Positions 17,377-25,465 of a DNA stretch of 64,000 nt are shown one piece after another. Origin of the DNA: Micromonospora sp. BL4. Its GTDB lineage: Bacteria; Actinomycetota; Actinomycetes; Mycobacteriales; Micromonosporaceae. A program made the position numbers and the translations under genes. Under the pieces are notes generated by a model, which was not told the DNA's origin, searched no databases, and saw only the letters and a program-made list of their open reading frames with translations. Each line of letters opens with the position of its first letter. The stretch's first letter is position 1. The stretch is taken from NCBI RefSeq assembly GCF_003667505.1, contig NZ_RCVJ01000181.1:1-64000 (forward strand), read 5' to 3'.

Positions 17377-18996
17377 TCACCTCTGCTCGCCGGTACGGAC
17401 GACGGCGGCACCAGCGCCGGCCGCGATAGTTGATTCTTGCTCGACGTCGGCGCCGGCCGGGGAGCCGGTGTGCTGCCGCAGCGGCACCTCCTTGATGAAG
17501 GTCACAGCGATCAGGGCGATCAGCGCGAAGGGGGCGGCGGCCAGGAAGATGTCGCCGGCGCCGTGGCCGTACGCGCTCTCCACCACGGCCCGGATCGGGC
17601 CGGGCAGGGTGTGCACGTCGGGAAGGACCCCACCGCCGCCCGAGCTGGGCGCCGAGATGCCGAGCCGGGCCAGACCCTCGGACGTGTAGCCGGTGACCTT
17701 GTGGCCGAGGACCGCGCCGAGCGCGGAGACGCCGATCGCGCCGCCTAGGCTGCGGAAGAACGCCACCACCGAGCTGGCCGCGCCGAGCTCGTGCGTGCCG
17801 ACGGTGTTCTGCACGGCGAGGACCAGGTTCTGCATGGTCATGCCGAGGCCGATGCCGACGAGCGCCATGTAGATGCTGAGCAGGGTGAAGCTCGTGTCGG
17901 CCCGGAGCGTGCCCATCAGCGCGAAGCCGACTGTGAGCAGCGCCGTACCGATCACCAGGAACCGCTTCCAGCGGCCGGTCTTGGTGATGATCCGACCGCT
18001 CAGCGTCGACGCGACCAGTAGGCCAAGGATCATCGGCAGGGTCATGAGGCCGGACATCGTCGGGCTCTGGCCGCGGCTGATCTGGAAGTACTGGCCGAGG
18101 AAGACCGAGGCGCCGAACATGCCCACGCCGACCGCGATGCTCGCGACGACGGCCAGGCTGATGGTGCGGTTGCGGAACAGGCGCGGCGGGATCATCGGCT
18201 CGGCGGCCCGGGTCTCCACCCGGATCGCCAGCGCGCCGAGCACCAGCGCGCCGATCACCATGGCGGCGGACTGCCAGGAGGTCCAGTCGAACTGGTTACC
18301 GGCGAGCGAGACCCAGATCAGCAGCACCGAGACGGCCGCGGTGATCAGCGTGGCGCCCCACCAGTCGATCTGCGCCTTCCGCTTCACGACCGGCAGGTGC
18401 AGGGTCTTCTGGAGCACGACCAGCGCGGCGATGGCGAACGGCACGCCGACGTAGAAGCACCAGCGCCAGCCGAGCCAGGAGGTGTCCACGATCACGCCGC
18501 CGATCAGCGGGCCGCCGATGGTGCCGACGGCCATCACGGCGCCGAGGTAGCCGCTGTAGCGGCCCCGCTCGCGCGGCGCGATCATGGTCGCCATGATCAC
18601 CTGGGCCAGCGCGGTGAGGCCGCCGGCGCCGATGCCCTGGAGCACCCGGCAGGCGATCAGCTCACTGGTGCCCTGCGCGGCGCCGGCCAGCACCGAGCCC
18701 AGCACGTAGATCCCCAGGGAGAGCTGGACCAGGAGCTTCTTGCTGGTCAGGTCGGCGAGCTTGCCCCAGATGGGGGTGGTCGCGGTGGTCGCCAGCAGGG
18801 CCGAGGTGACCACCCAGGTGTACGCGGACTGACCGCCGTGCAGCTCGGTGATGATCCGCGGCAGCGCGTTCGAGACGACCGTGGAGGAGAGGATCGCGAC
18901 GAACATGCCCAGCAGCAGGCCGGAGAGGGCCTCCAGAATCTGCCGGTGGGTCATGTCGACGCCGGTCGCCCGGGTGGGCGCTGTCGCCTGGCTCAT
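17377..18996 (-). CDS. MFS drug exporter, DHA2 (14-helix) family
   Basis: The protein has 539 aa and about 14 hydrophobic helices. The DHA2 motif A equivalent is WGKLADLTSKK between helices 2 and 3. The antiporter motif C region is IGGPLIGGVIVDTSWLGWRW. These proton-driven pumps export drugs or natural products. The gene is preceded by two MarR-type operator palindromes and a marR gene on the same strand, so expression is probably induced by a ligand that releases MarR. A short charged C-terminal tail ends the protein. The substrate is unknown. Confidence 0.92.
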   Translation of the reverse strand: MSQATAPTRATGVDMTHRQILEALSGLLLGMFVAILSSTVVSNALPRIITELHGGQSAYTWVVTSALLATTATTPIWGKLADLTSKKLLVQLSLGIYVLGSVLAGAAQGTSELIACRVLQGIGAGGLTALAQVIMATMIAPRERGRYSGYLGAVMAVGTIGGPLIGGVIVDTSWLGWRWCFYVGVPFAIAALVVLQKTLHLPVVKRKAQIDWWGATLITAAVSVLLIWVSLAGNQFDWTSWQSAAMVIGALVLGALAIRVETRAAEPMIPPRLFRNRTISLAVVASIAVGVGMFGASVFLGQYFQISRGQSPTMSGLMTLPMILGLLVASTLSGRIITKTGRWKRFLVIGTALLTVGFALMGTLRADTSFTLLSIYMALVGIGLGMTMQNLVLAVQNTVGTHELGAASSVVAFFRSLGGAIGVSALGAVLGHKVTGYTSEGLARLGISAPSSGGGGVLPDVHTLPGPIRAVVESAYGHGAGDIFLAAAPFALIALIAVTFIKEVPLRQHTGSPAGADVEQESTIAAGAGAAVVRTGEQR

Positions 18997-19062
18997 CGTT
19001 GCGTGCCTCCGGATGGAGTTGAGGTGGGGGCGGCGTGCCTGGCGTACGGCGACCGCCTGAGA

Positions 19063-19103
19063 GTTGTCTGAAGCAACCGTATGCCTTGGTTGCCTGAAGC
19101 AAC
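19063..19103 (-). promoter_or_regulatory. Tandem MarR-type operators before the MFS gene
   Basis: Two near-identical 15-bp palindromes, GTTGTCTGAAGCAAC (19063-19077) and GTTGCCTGAAGCAAC (19089-19103), are spaced 26 bp start to start. They lie between marR and the exporter. Each has GTTG/CAAC arms about a central CTGAA, the size and symmetry of MarR-family sites. A weak promoter (TTGTTG, 16 bp, CATACG on the minus strand) overlaps them, so binding would block transcription. Confidence 0.7.
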
Positions 19104-19142
19104 AACATGTCGAGGGGGAGTGGCATTCCCCCGTCGGCGAGG

Positions 19143-19586
19143 TCAGATCCAGGAGTCGTTGAAGCGGCCGAGCAGCCGGGCGAACTCCTCCACGTCCCGG
19201 GCCGGCCAGCCGTCCAGGGCGCGTAGGAACTCACCCAGCCGGGCGGACCGGGCGACGTCGAACCGGCGCTGGCCCTCCTCGGTGAGGCTGATCTGCGCGG
19301 CCCGCCGATCGGTCGGATCGGGGTCGCGGTTGACCAGGCCGAGCGCTTCCAGCCCGTTGATCTGCCGGCTCAGCGTCCCCTTGCCCACCCCGAGCCGTGC
19401 CGCCAGCTCGGTCAACCGGATCGACCCGCTCCGGCGCAGCCAGAGCAGCAGCCCGTAGGTGTTCGGCTCGAGGTTCGGGTGCACCTCCCGGGCGATCTCC
19501 CAGGAAACCGCCCGGCCACGACGCAGCAGCGCCGTCAGTTCGTGCTCGACCGCCCGGATCGGCTCCGGCAGGTGCTCGTCGTCCAC
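19143..19586 (-). CDS. MarR-family transcriptional regulator
   Basis: This 147-aa winged-helix protein has the recognition helix LAARLGVGKGTLSRQINGLE and the wing RDPDPTDRRAAQISLTEEG, where the DxRxxxxxLT pattern is characteristic of MarR. It is encoded immediately upstream of the DHA2 exporter on the same strand, and the gap holds two matching operator palindromes. This makes it the likely repressor of the exporter. A TAGTCT element 7 nt before the GTG start suggests a leaderless mRNA. Confidence 0.9.
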   Translation of the reverse strand: MDDEHLPEPIRAVEHELTALLRRGRAVSWEIAREVHPNLEPNTYGLLLWLRRSGSIRLTELAARLGVGKGTLSRQINGLEALGLVNRDPDPTDRRAAQISLTEEGQRRFDVARSARLGEFLRALDGWPARDVEEFARLLGRFNDSWI

Positions 19587-19593
19587 GGCGTAG

Positions 19594-19599
19594 AGACTA
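19594..19599 (-). promoter_or_regulatory. Candidate leaderless -10 for marR
   Basis: TAGTCT on the minus strand ends 7 nt before the GTG start of marR, and no ribosome site is present. Transcription would begin at or next to the start codon. Confidence 0.45.
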
Positions 19600-19611
19600 C
19601 GGCGGATCGGC

Positions 19612-21324
19612 TCAGCCGTTGCCGGAGAGTCGGCGGCGCATCACCGGACGTAGGTGCCCGTCCTTGGTGGTGCCCTCGATGGTCACCTCAGCCGCGCGCC
19701 CGCGATGGGTCAGCGTGGCCACCGCGTTGCCGAAGTAGGGGCCGGCCAACTTGCGCCAGCGCACCCCCGGACGGCGGACACCGGCCGAGCGGGCCAACGT
19801 CCGGGTCGCCCCCGCCGGGCCGGCCGACCAGCCGAGCCGCATCAGCGGGCGGATCCCCGCCGGCACCTGGTTGTGGATCGGCGAACAGGTGAGCTGGTGC
19901 ACCGGAGTGACCACCGCCGGGTCGGCGAACCGGGCCCGGGCCACGTACGAGTGGTGCACGTCCCCGGACAGCACGCTGATCGACGCCGGCGGGGCGTACG
20001 CCGGGCCCGCGCCGACCCGTGCGCCGGACCGGCCCGGGGTGCCGGTGCCGATCCGGGCGAAGGTCTCCGCGAGCGCCTCGAAGGAGCGCCGGAACGCCGC
20101 CCAGTGCTCCAGGTCCAGTGCCCGGCGCAGCTTCTCCGCCGAGCGCGCCACCCAGGGCCGGCGCGAGTCCGCCAGCTTCTCGTTCCACGCCTCGATGTGG
20201 TGGATGCCCTGCGGCAGCAGCCAGGGCAGCGAGGCGCCGACCACCAGGTGGTCGTAGACCCCGTGTGCCTGGTCGAGGAACCAGGACCACTCACCCGGCG
20301 GCAGCATCGCCCGGTTGCCCCGGTCGAGCACCCGGCTGCACCGGTTGTCCAGCATCACCAGCCGCGTCCGGCCCAGGTCCAGCGCGTAACTCCACTGGTA
20401 CTGCACCGCGCGCCAACGCTCGGTGTCGTGCGCCAGGTCGGACTCCTGGTCGACCCGGTGCCCGAACTCGCGCAGCACGCCGGTGGCGTCCTCGGCGGCG
20501 GCGACCTTCGCGAAGACCGGGTCAGCCGCGATGTCGTCCGGGGAGAGGTTGCCCAGGTGCTGGTAGACCCAGTAGGAGGCGAGCCCGCTGCCGATCCGCT
20601 CAGACCACCACGGCTGCTCGCGGACCTCGGCCCGCCATTCCGCCGAGGTGTTCCAGTCGTCGATGATCTCGTGGTCGTCGAAGATCATCACGCTCGGAAC
20701 GGTGGAGAGCAGCCAACGGATCTCCGGATCCCGCCACGACTCCAGGTAGAGCTTGGTGTACTCGTCGAAGCTCACCACCTGGTCGCTCGGGGCGCCCTTC
20801 GGCCGGCGCCGGCGCCGGCGCAGCAACCGCCGCACCGTCGGCGAGGTGACATCGGCGTAGACCTGGTCGCCGAGCAGCACCAGCAGGTCGGGTAGCGGGT
20901 TCGCCTCGGGGTCGGCCATCAACCGCCGGGCGTACGCGTCCAGCGCGTCCGGCGGGAGCTTGCGGGTGGTGGCGTGCTGGGTGGTCTCGCGGCACGAGCC
21001 GAAGATCAGACTGACCGGCTGGTCCCGGTCGTCGGCTGCCCGGGTGCGGATCACACTCGGCGGGAAGCCGCTGCTCGGCACCGGCCACACCACCTCGTCG
21101 TTGACCAGCACCTCGTAGGTGGTCGCGCTGTCCGGAGTGAGCCCCTGCACCACCACGAGCGCGTAGTGGTGGTCGTACGCCGAGAAGGTGGGCGCGGTGC
21201 CGGTGGCGCCGTCCGCGGTGCGGACGGTGACCACGGCGGGCGCCGCCGTTTCCACCCAGATGGTCGCCCGGGTGTCCACCACGCGCCGCAGGAGGGGGCC
21301 GATGAGCAGGTGTGCGGCGGGCAT
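19612..21324 (-). CDS. PhoD-like metallophosphatase
   Basis: The 570-aa protein has a PhoD-type N-terminal fibronectin-like domain (about 1-95) followed by a metallophosphatase domain. Visible motifs are SLIFGSC, DLLVLLGDQVYAD, MIFDDHEIIDDWN and LSGDVHHSYVARARF, which supply the metal-coordinating Asp, His and Asn residues. There is no signal peptide or twin-arginine motif, unlike classical secreted PhoD, so this one is probably cytoplasmic. The Arg/Lys run LLRRRRRRPKG is an oddity near residue 200. ATG 21324 is favoured by the -10 element just upstream. The substrate is unknown; phosphodiester hydrolysis is the family activity. Confidence 0.85.
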   Translation of the reverse strand: MPAAHLLIGPLLRRVVDTRATIWVETAAPAVVTVRTADGATGTAPTFSAYDHHYALVVVQGLTPDSATTYEVLVNDEVVWPVPSSGFPPSVIRTRAADDRDQPVSLIFGSCRETTQHATTRKLPPDALDAYARRLMADPEANPLPDLLVLLGDQVYADVTSPTVRRLLRRRRRRPKGAPSDQVVSFDEYTKLYLESWRDPEIRWLLSTVPSVMIFDDHEIIDDWNTSAEWRAEVREQPWWSERIGSGLASYWVYQHLGNLSPDDIAADPVFAKVAAAEDATGVLREFGHRVDQESDLAHDTERWRAVQYQWSYALDLGRTRLVMLDNRCSRVLDRGNRAMLPPGEWSWFLDQAHGVYDHLVVGASLPWLLPQGIHHIEAWNEKLADSRRPWVARSAEKLRRALDLEHWAAFRRSFEALAETFARIGTGTPGRSGARVGAGPAYAPPASISVLSGDVHHSYVARARFADPAVVTPVHQLTCSPIHNQVPAGIRPLMRLGWSAGPAGATRTLARSAGVRRPGVRWRKLAGPYFGNAVATLTHRGRAAEVTIEGTTKDGHLRPVMRRRLSGNG

Positions 21325-21331
21325 GCGGCCG

Positions 21332-21337
21332 AGCCTA
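21332..21337 (-). promoter_or_regulatory. Candidate leaderless -10 for the PhoD-like gene
   Basis: TAGGCT on the minus strand is separated from the ATG at 21324 by 7 nt with no ribosome site between. It fits a leaderless transcript and supports the chosen start. Confidence 0.45.
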
Positions 21338-21396
21338 CCGCCGGTTCTCGGCACCGGCCGGGGTGCGGTGGCTGGGACGCCGCGGCCGGCATCTGA

Positions 21397-21402
21397 CAGG
21401 AT
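21397..21402 (+). promoter_or_regulatory. Candidate leaderless -10 for ftsY
   Basis: CAGGAT lies 6 nt before the ftsY ATG, and no Shine-Dalgarno sequence is visible. This would give an mRNA starting at or next to the start codon. Confidence 0.4.
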
Positions 21403-21408
21403 TCCGGC

Positions 21409-22599
21409 ATGGCCGAATATCTCGTCCTCGCTCTGGTCCTGCTCGGCGTGCTGATCGTCGGCACAGTCGGGCTGGTCGTGCCGCGATTGCGGCGGCGGCC
21501 CGAGCCCCCGCTGCCCCGCACCGAGGTCGACACCCGGGCTGAAGAGGATCTCGCCGGCCCGCCGGTCGAGGCACCGGAGTCCGATCTGTCCACCGGTGTC
21601 CTGGTCGAGCCACCACCGGTCATCGAGGCGCCCGCGCCGACCGTCGAGGTGCCCGAGCCGACCGCCGGGCGGCTGGTCCGGCTCCGCTCCCGGCTGTCCC
21701 GCTCGCAGAACGTCTTCGGCAAGGGGCTGCTCGGCCTGCTCGCCCGCGACCACCTCGACGAGGACGTCTGGGAGGAAATCGAGGACAGCCTGATCACCGC
21801 CGACGTCGGCGTCGACGCGACCCGCGACATCGTCGACCGGCTGCGCGAGCGGACCCGGGTGCTGGGCACCCGTTCGGCCTCCGAGCTGCGGGCGCTGCTC
21901 GCCGCCGAGCTGGTCAACGCGCTCGACCCGAGCCTGGACCGGTCGCTGCGGACCGCCCCGAAGGACGGCGTACCGGCGGTGCTGCTGGTGGTGGGCGTCA
22001 ACGGCGCCGGCAAGACCACCACCTGCGGCAAGATCGCCCGGGTGCTGGTGGCAGACGGCCGCAGCGTCCTGCTCGGCGCGGCGGACACTTTCCGGGCCGC
22101 CGCCGCCGACCAGCTCGAGACCTGGGGTTCACGGGTCGGGGCGGAGACCGTCCGCGGCCCGGAGGCCGCCGACCCGGCCAGCGTCGCCTTCGACGCCGTC
22201 AAGCGGGGCATCGACACCGGCGTGGACACCGTGCTCATCGACACCGCCGGCCGGCTCCAGAACAAGGTCGGCCTCATGGACGAGCTGGGCAAGGTCAAGC
22301 GGGTGGTGGAGAAACAGGGCCCTATCGACGAGACACTGCTCATCCTGGACGCCACGACAGGTCAGAACGGCCTGGAGCAGGCCCGGGTCTTCACCGAGGT
22401 GGTCAACGTGACCGGCGTGGTGCTGACCAAGCTCGACGGCACCGCGAAGGGCGGCATCGTGATCGCCGTCCAGCGCAAGCTCGGCATCCCCGTGAAGCTC
22501 GTCGGCCTCGGTGAGGGCAAGGACGATCTGGCCCCGTTCGACCCGGCGCAGTTCGTCGACGCGTTGCTGGGCACCGAGGCCGCCGGACGGGACGCGTAG
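21409..22599 (+). CDS. ftsY: Signal recognition particle receptor FtsY
   Basis: FtsY docks ribosome-SRP complexes at the Sec translocon. This 396-aa form has an N-terminal transmembrane helix (residues 4-24, EYLVLALVLLGVLIVGTVGL) and a Pro/Glu-rich linker, typical of actinobacterial FtsY. The N domain covers about 90-190. The G domain has P-loop GVNGAGKTT, DTAGR, the TKLDG specificity motif and the closing GEGKDDLAPFD. Its partner Ffh is encoded 8 kb downstream in this window. Confidence 0.96.
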   Translation: MAEYLVLALVLLGVLIVGTVGLVVPRLRRRPEPPLPRTEVDTRAEEDLAGPPVEAPESDLSTGVLVEPPPVIEAPAPTVEVPEPTAGRLVRLRSRLSRSQNVFGKGLLGLLARDHLDEDVWEEIEDSLITADVGVDATRDIVDRLRERTRVLGTRSASELRALLAAELVNALDPSLDRSLRTAPKDGVPAVLLVVGVNGAGKTTTCGKIARVLVADGRSVLLGAADTFRAAAADQLETWGSRVGAETVRGPEAADPASVAFDAVKRGIDTGVDTVLIDTAGRLQNKVGLMDELGKVKRVVEKQGPIDETLLILDATTGQNGLEQARVFTEVVNVTGVVLTKLDGTAKGGIVIAVQRKLGIPVKLVGLGEGKDDLAPFDPAQFVDALLGTEAAGRDA

Positions 22600-22605
22600 T
22601 CTCGG

Positions 22606-23469
22606 GTGACCACTGACGATCGCGCGTACGCGGGCTGGCGCGACCCCGGCCACCCCTCGCAGCGCCTCGGGAGACCGTACGTGACTTCGCAGGAGATCCC
22701 GCTGCACGGCGGCAACGTGAGCACCGTGGTCCGGGTCGGTGACACGGTCCGCCGTAACGCCGGGCCGTGGACCCCGTCCGTGCACGCCCTGCTGCGGCAC
22801 CTGGAGTACGTCGGGTTCACCGGCGCCCCCCGGGCGCTCGGCATGGACGAGCGCAACCGCGAGGTGCTGTCGTACCTGGAGGGGGAGTGCGGGGAGTACC
22901 CGCTCGCCCCGCACTGGGTGACCGACGAGGCGCTGGTCACCGTCGCCACCATGCTGCGGATGTTCCACGACGCCCAGTACGGCTTCACCCCACCCCCCGG
23001 GGCGGTCTGGCGCTCGTTCGGGCCGCCGCCACCGGACACGGAGGTGATCTGCCACCACGACGCGGCGCCGCACAACGTGATCTGGCGGCCGGACGGCACG
23101 CTCGGGCTGATCGACTTCGACCTGGCCTCGCCGGGCTCGCGGATCTACGACGTGGCGTACGCGGCCTGGACCTGGGTGCCGATCTTCGCGGACCGGGACT
23201 CGATCACCCTGGGCTGGAAGCGCCCGGACCGACCGCGCCGGCTGCGGCTCTTCGCCGACGCGTACGGGCTGATCCCCCGGGACCGGCACCGGCTGATCCG
23301 GACCATCCGCAAGCGGATCGTGGACCACGTCGAGGGGATCCGCAGGATGGCCGCCGCCGGGGAGCCGGCCTTCGTCCGGATCGTGCACAAGGGGCACCTG
23401 CGCCGGCCGATGCGCGATCTGCGGCTGCTCGACTACGAACGGCACGCCCTGGAGAACGCCCTCCGCTGA
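22606..23469 (+). CDS. Aminoglycoside-phosphotransferase-family kinase-like protein
   Basis: This 287-aa protein has the APH fold. The Brenner-type catalytic loop CHHDAAPHNVIW and the metal-binding LIDFDLASPG are both present and intact, so it is likely an active small-molecule kinase. The N-terminal lobe is short (GGNVSTVVRVGDTVRR) and lacks an obvious catalytic lysine in the usual place. The true substrate is unknown; most genomic APH homologues are not resistance enzymes. The start is uncertain: GTG 22606 is 6 nt after ftsY, GTG 22681 is an alternative. It is probably co-transcribed with ftsY. Confidence 0.82.
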   Translation: MTTDDRAYAGWRDPGHPSQRLGRPYVTSQEIPLHGGNVSTVVRVGDTVRRNAGPWTPSVHALLRHLEYVGFTGAPRALGMDERNREVLSYLEGECGEYPLAPHWVTDEALVTVATMLRMFHDAQYGFTPPPGAVWRSFGPPPPDTEVICHHDAAPHNVIWRPDGTLGLIDFDLASPGSRIYDVAYAAWTWVPIFADRDSITLGWKRPDRPRRLRLFADAYGLIPRDRHRLIRTIRKRIVDHVEGIRRMAAAGEPAFVRIVHKGHLRRPMRDLRLLDYERHALENALR

Positions 23470-23520
23470 GCGCCGGCAGGTCGATCCACCCTCGCCCATG
23501 TCGCTGACTGTGCGAAGTTC

Positions 23521-23557
23521 GTGACACGTACGAAACAACCTGTCACGAAACAGAAAC
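23521..23557 (+). promoter_or_regulatory. GlnR-type operator upstream of amt-glnB-glnD
   Basis: GTGAC (23521), GAAAC (23532), GTCAC (23542) and GAAAC (23553) are spaced 6, 5 and 6 bp apart. The published actinobacterial GlnR box is gTnAC-n6-GAAAC-n6-GTnAC-n6-GAAAC, so all four half-sites match with one spacer 1 bp short. It lies about 115 bp before the ammonium transporter start, the classic GlnR target. GlnR itself is not in the window. Confidence 0.8.
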
Positions 23558-23671
23558 CGGCACGGGACCCTGGGTGAAACAGCCGGCCGCGAAGCTTCCG
23601 CCCAACCGGCCTACGGGCGACGCTGCCCCGGAAAGCCGCGAAGGAGGGAACTTCACCTTTAGGAGGCCAGC

Positions 23672-25084
23672 GTGCCTGAAGCACCCACGATCGATAGCGG
23701 CAATACCGTTTGGCTGCTGGTGTCGACCGCGCTCGTGCTGCTCATGACCCCGGGACTGGCGCTGTTCTACGGCGGGCTCAACCGGGCCAAGGGCGTACTC
23801 AACATGATGATGATGAGCTTCTCCGCCATCGGGCTCATCTCTGTTCTGTGGTGGTTCTACGGCTTCAGCGTCGCCTTCGGGGCCGACGTGAACGGCTTCT
23901 GGGGCGACCCGGGCGCGTACCTCGGCACCAAGACCTTCCTCGCCGAGACCGACCTGTGGGGCGCCACGGCGGAGAACCCCAGCGGCATCGGTGTTCCGCT
24001 CTACGTGTTCATGGCCTTCCAGATGGTCTTCGCGGTGATCACCGTCGCGTTGATCAGCGGCGCCATCGCCGACCGGGCCAAGTTCGCCGGCTGGCTGCTG
24101 TTCGCCTTCGGCTGGGCCACCCTGGTCTACTTCCCGGTCGCCCACTGGGTCTGGGGCGGCGGCATCATCGGCGGTGACATCCACGCCCTGGACTTCGCCG
24201 GTGGTACCGCGGTGCACATCAACGCCGGCGCGGCGGCCCTGGCCGTGGCGCTGGTGCTCGGCAAGCGGCTCGGTTGGCCGCGCGAGGGCATGAAGCCGCA
24301 CAACATTCCGCTGGTCGCGCTCGGCGCCGGCCTGCTGTGGTTCGGGTGGTTCGGGTTCAACGCCGGCTCGGAGCTGACCGTCGACTCGGTCGCCGGCCTC
24401 GCCTTCATCAACACCCAGCTCGCCACCGCGGCCGCGGTGCTCGGCTGGATCGCGGTCGAATGGATCAAGGACCGGAAGCCGACCATGGTCGGTGCCTCGT
24501 CCGGCGCGGTCGCCGGTCTGGTCGCCATCACCCCGGCCTGTGGCTTCATCGCCCCCTGGGCGGCCGTCCTGCTCGGCATCGTCGCCGGGGTCGTGTGTGC
24601 GCTGGCCGTCAGCCTCAAGTACAAGCTGGGCTACGACGACTCTCTGGACGTGGTCGGCGTGCACTTCGTCGGCGGCTGGATCGGCTCGCTCTGGCTCGGC
24701 CTGTTCGCCACCAACTCGGTCAACGCCGCGATCAGCGACGTGGTGGGCGCCTCCGACGGCCTCCTCTACGGCGGCGGGCTCACGCAGCTCGGGCGGCAGG
24801 CGCTCGCCGGTGTGATCGTCTCGGTCTGGTCGTTCGGCATCGCCTGGGTGCTGGCCTTCGTCATCGAGAAGACGATCGGCTTCCGCGTGCGGGCCGAGGC
24901 CGAGGTCGAGGGCATCGACATCGCCGAGCACGCCGAGAGCAGCTACGACCTGTCCCCGGCGGGCGGAGGCACGGGCAGCGCGTTCGCGATGGCCGGCATC
25001 GGCACCCCCGGTGGCGGCGCGACGAGTGGTGCCAGGCCGGAGGCGGAATCCGCCGAGCCGGTCAGCGCGAAGGCCGCCGGTTAA
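23672..25084 (+). CDS. amtB: Ammonium transporter Amt
   Basis: Amt conducts ammonium across the membrane and is blocked by PII when nitrogen is plentiful. The 470-aa protein opens NTVWLLVSTALVLLMTPGLA and has about 11 helices. It shows the signature DFAGGTAVHINAGAAALAVA with the first pore histidine, and the later HFVGGWIGSLW with the second. The Gly/Ala/Ser-rich C-terminal tail after about residue 415 is longer than in E. coli AmtB. GTG 23672 follows an AGGAGG ribosome site. glnB and glnD follow on the same strand, forming the standard nitrogen-sensing operon under a GlnR-type box. Confidence 0.96.
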   Translation: MPEAPTIDSGNTVWLLVSTALVLLMTPGLALFYGGLNRAKGVLNMMMMSFSAIGLISVLWWFYGFSVAFGADVNGFWGDPGAYLGTKTFLAETDLWGATAENPSGIGVPLYVFMAFQMVFAVITVALISGAIADRAKFAGWLLFAFGWATLVYFPVAHWVWGGGIIGGDIHALDFAGGTAVHINAGAAALAVALVLGKRLGWPREGMKPHNIPLVALGAGLLWFGWFGFNAGSELTVDSVAGLAFINTQLATAAAVLGWIAVEWIKDRKPTMVGASSGAVAGLVAITPACGFIAPWAAVLLGIVAGVVCALAVSLKYKLGYDDSLDVVGVHFVGGWIGSLWLGLFATNSVNAAISDVVGASDGLLYGGGLTQLGRQALAGVIVSVWSFGIAWVLAFVIEKTIGFRVRAEAEVEGIDIAEHAESSYDLSPAGGGTGSAFAMAGIGTPGGGATSGARPEAESAEPVSAKAAG

Positions 25085-25109
25085 CGTTCCTGGGATGGAG
25101 GGGTTGGAC

Positions 25110-25448
25110 ATGAAGCTGGTGACCGCGGTCATCAAGCCGTACCAGCTGGACGCGGTGAAGGAGGCTCTGCACGCCCTCGGGGTGGCCGGGCTGACCGTCA
25201 GCGAGGTCCAGGGGTACGGGCGGCAGAAGGGGCACACCGAGGTCTACCGGGGTGCCGAGTACACGGTCGAGTTCCTGCCCAAGATCCGGGTCGAGGTGCT
25301 CACCGACGAGATCGACGTGGACAAGATCGTGGACGCGATCGTCGGTGCCGCCCGCACGGGCAAGATCGGTGACGGCAAGGTCTGGGTCACCGGCGTCGAA
25401 GAGGTCGTCCGGGTACGTACCGGCGAACGCGGCCTCGACGCCCTCTGA
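25110..25448 (+). CDS. glnB: Nitrogen regulatory protein PII
   Basis: PII is a 112-aa trimeric sensor of ATP/ADP and 2-oxoglutarate that regulates Amt and other targets. MKLVTAVIKPYQLDAVKEAL is the conserved opening. The T-loop carries Tyr51 (YRGAEYTVEF), the modification site, which in actinobacteria is adenylylated by the GlnD homologue. GKIGDGKVWV is the conserved late motif. ATG 25110, with GGAGGGG upstream, is preferred over the in-frame ATG at 25095, which would add five unconserved residues. It lies 25 bp after amtB; GlnK would be an equally valid name. Confidence 0.96.
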   Translation: MKLVTAVIKPYQLDAVKEALHALGVAGLTVSEVQGYGRQKGHTEVYRGAEYTVEFLPKIRVEVLTDEIDVDKIVDAIVGAARTGKIGDGKVWVTGVEEVVRVRTGERGLDAL

Positions 25449-25465
25449 CCTCGACCGAGACCGAC

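Noticed and set aside
22606..23469. The APH-family protein as an aminoglycoside resistance gene
   Set aside because: The fold and catalytic loop are present, but the sequence is a generic chromosomal APH homologue next to ftsY with no resistance context.
23543..25237. A 564-codon frame antisense to amtB
   Set aside because: It is a composition artefact rich in Asp/Gly/Arg/His opposite a well-conserved transporter.
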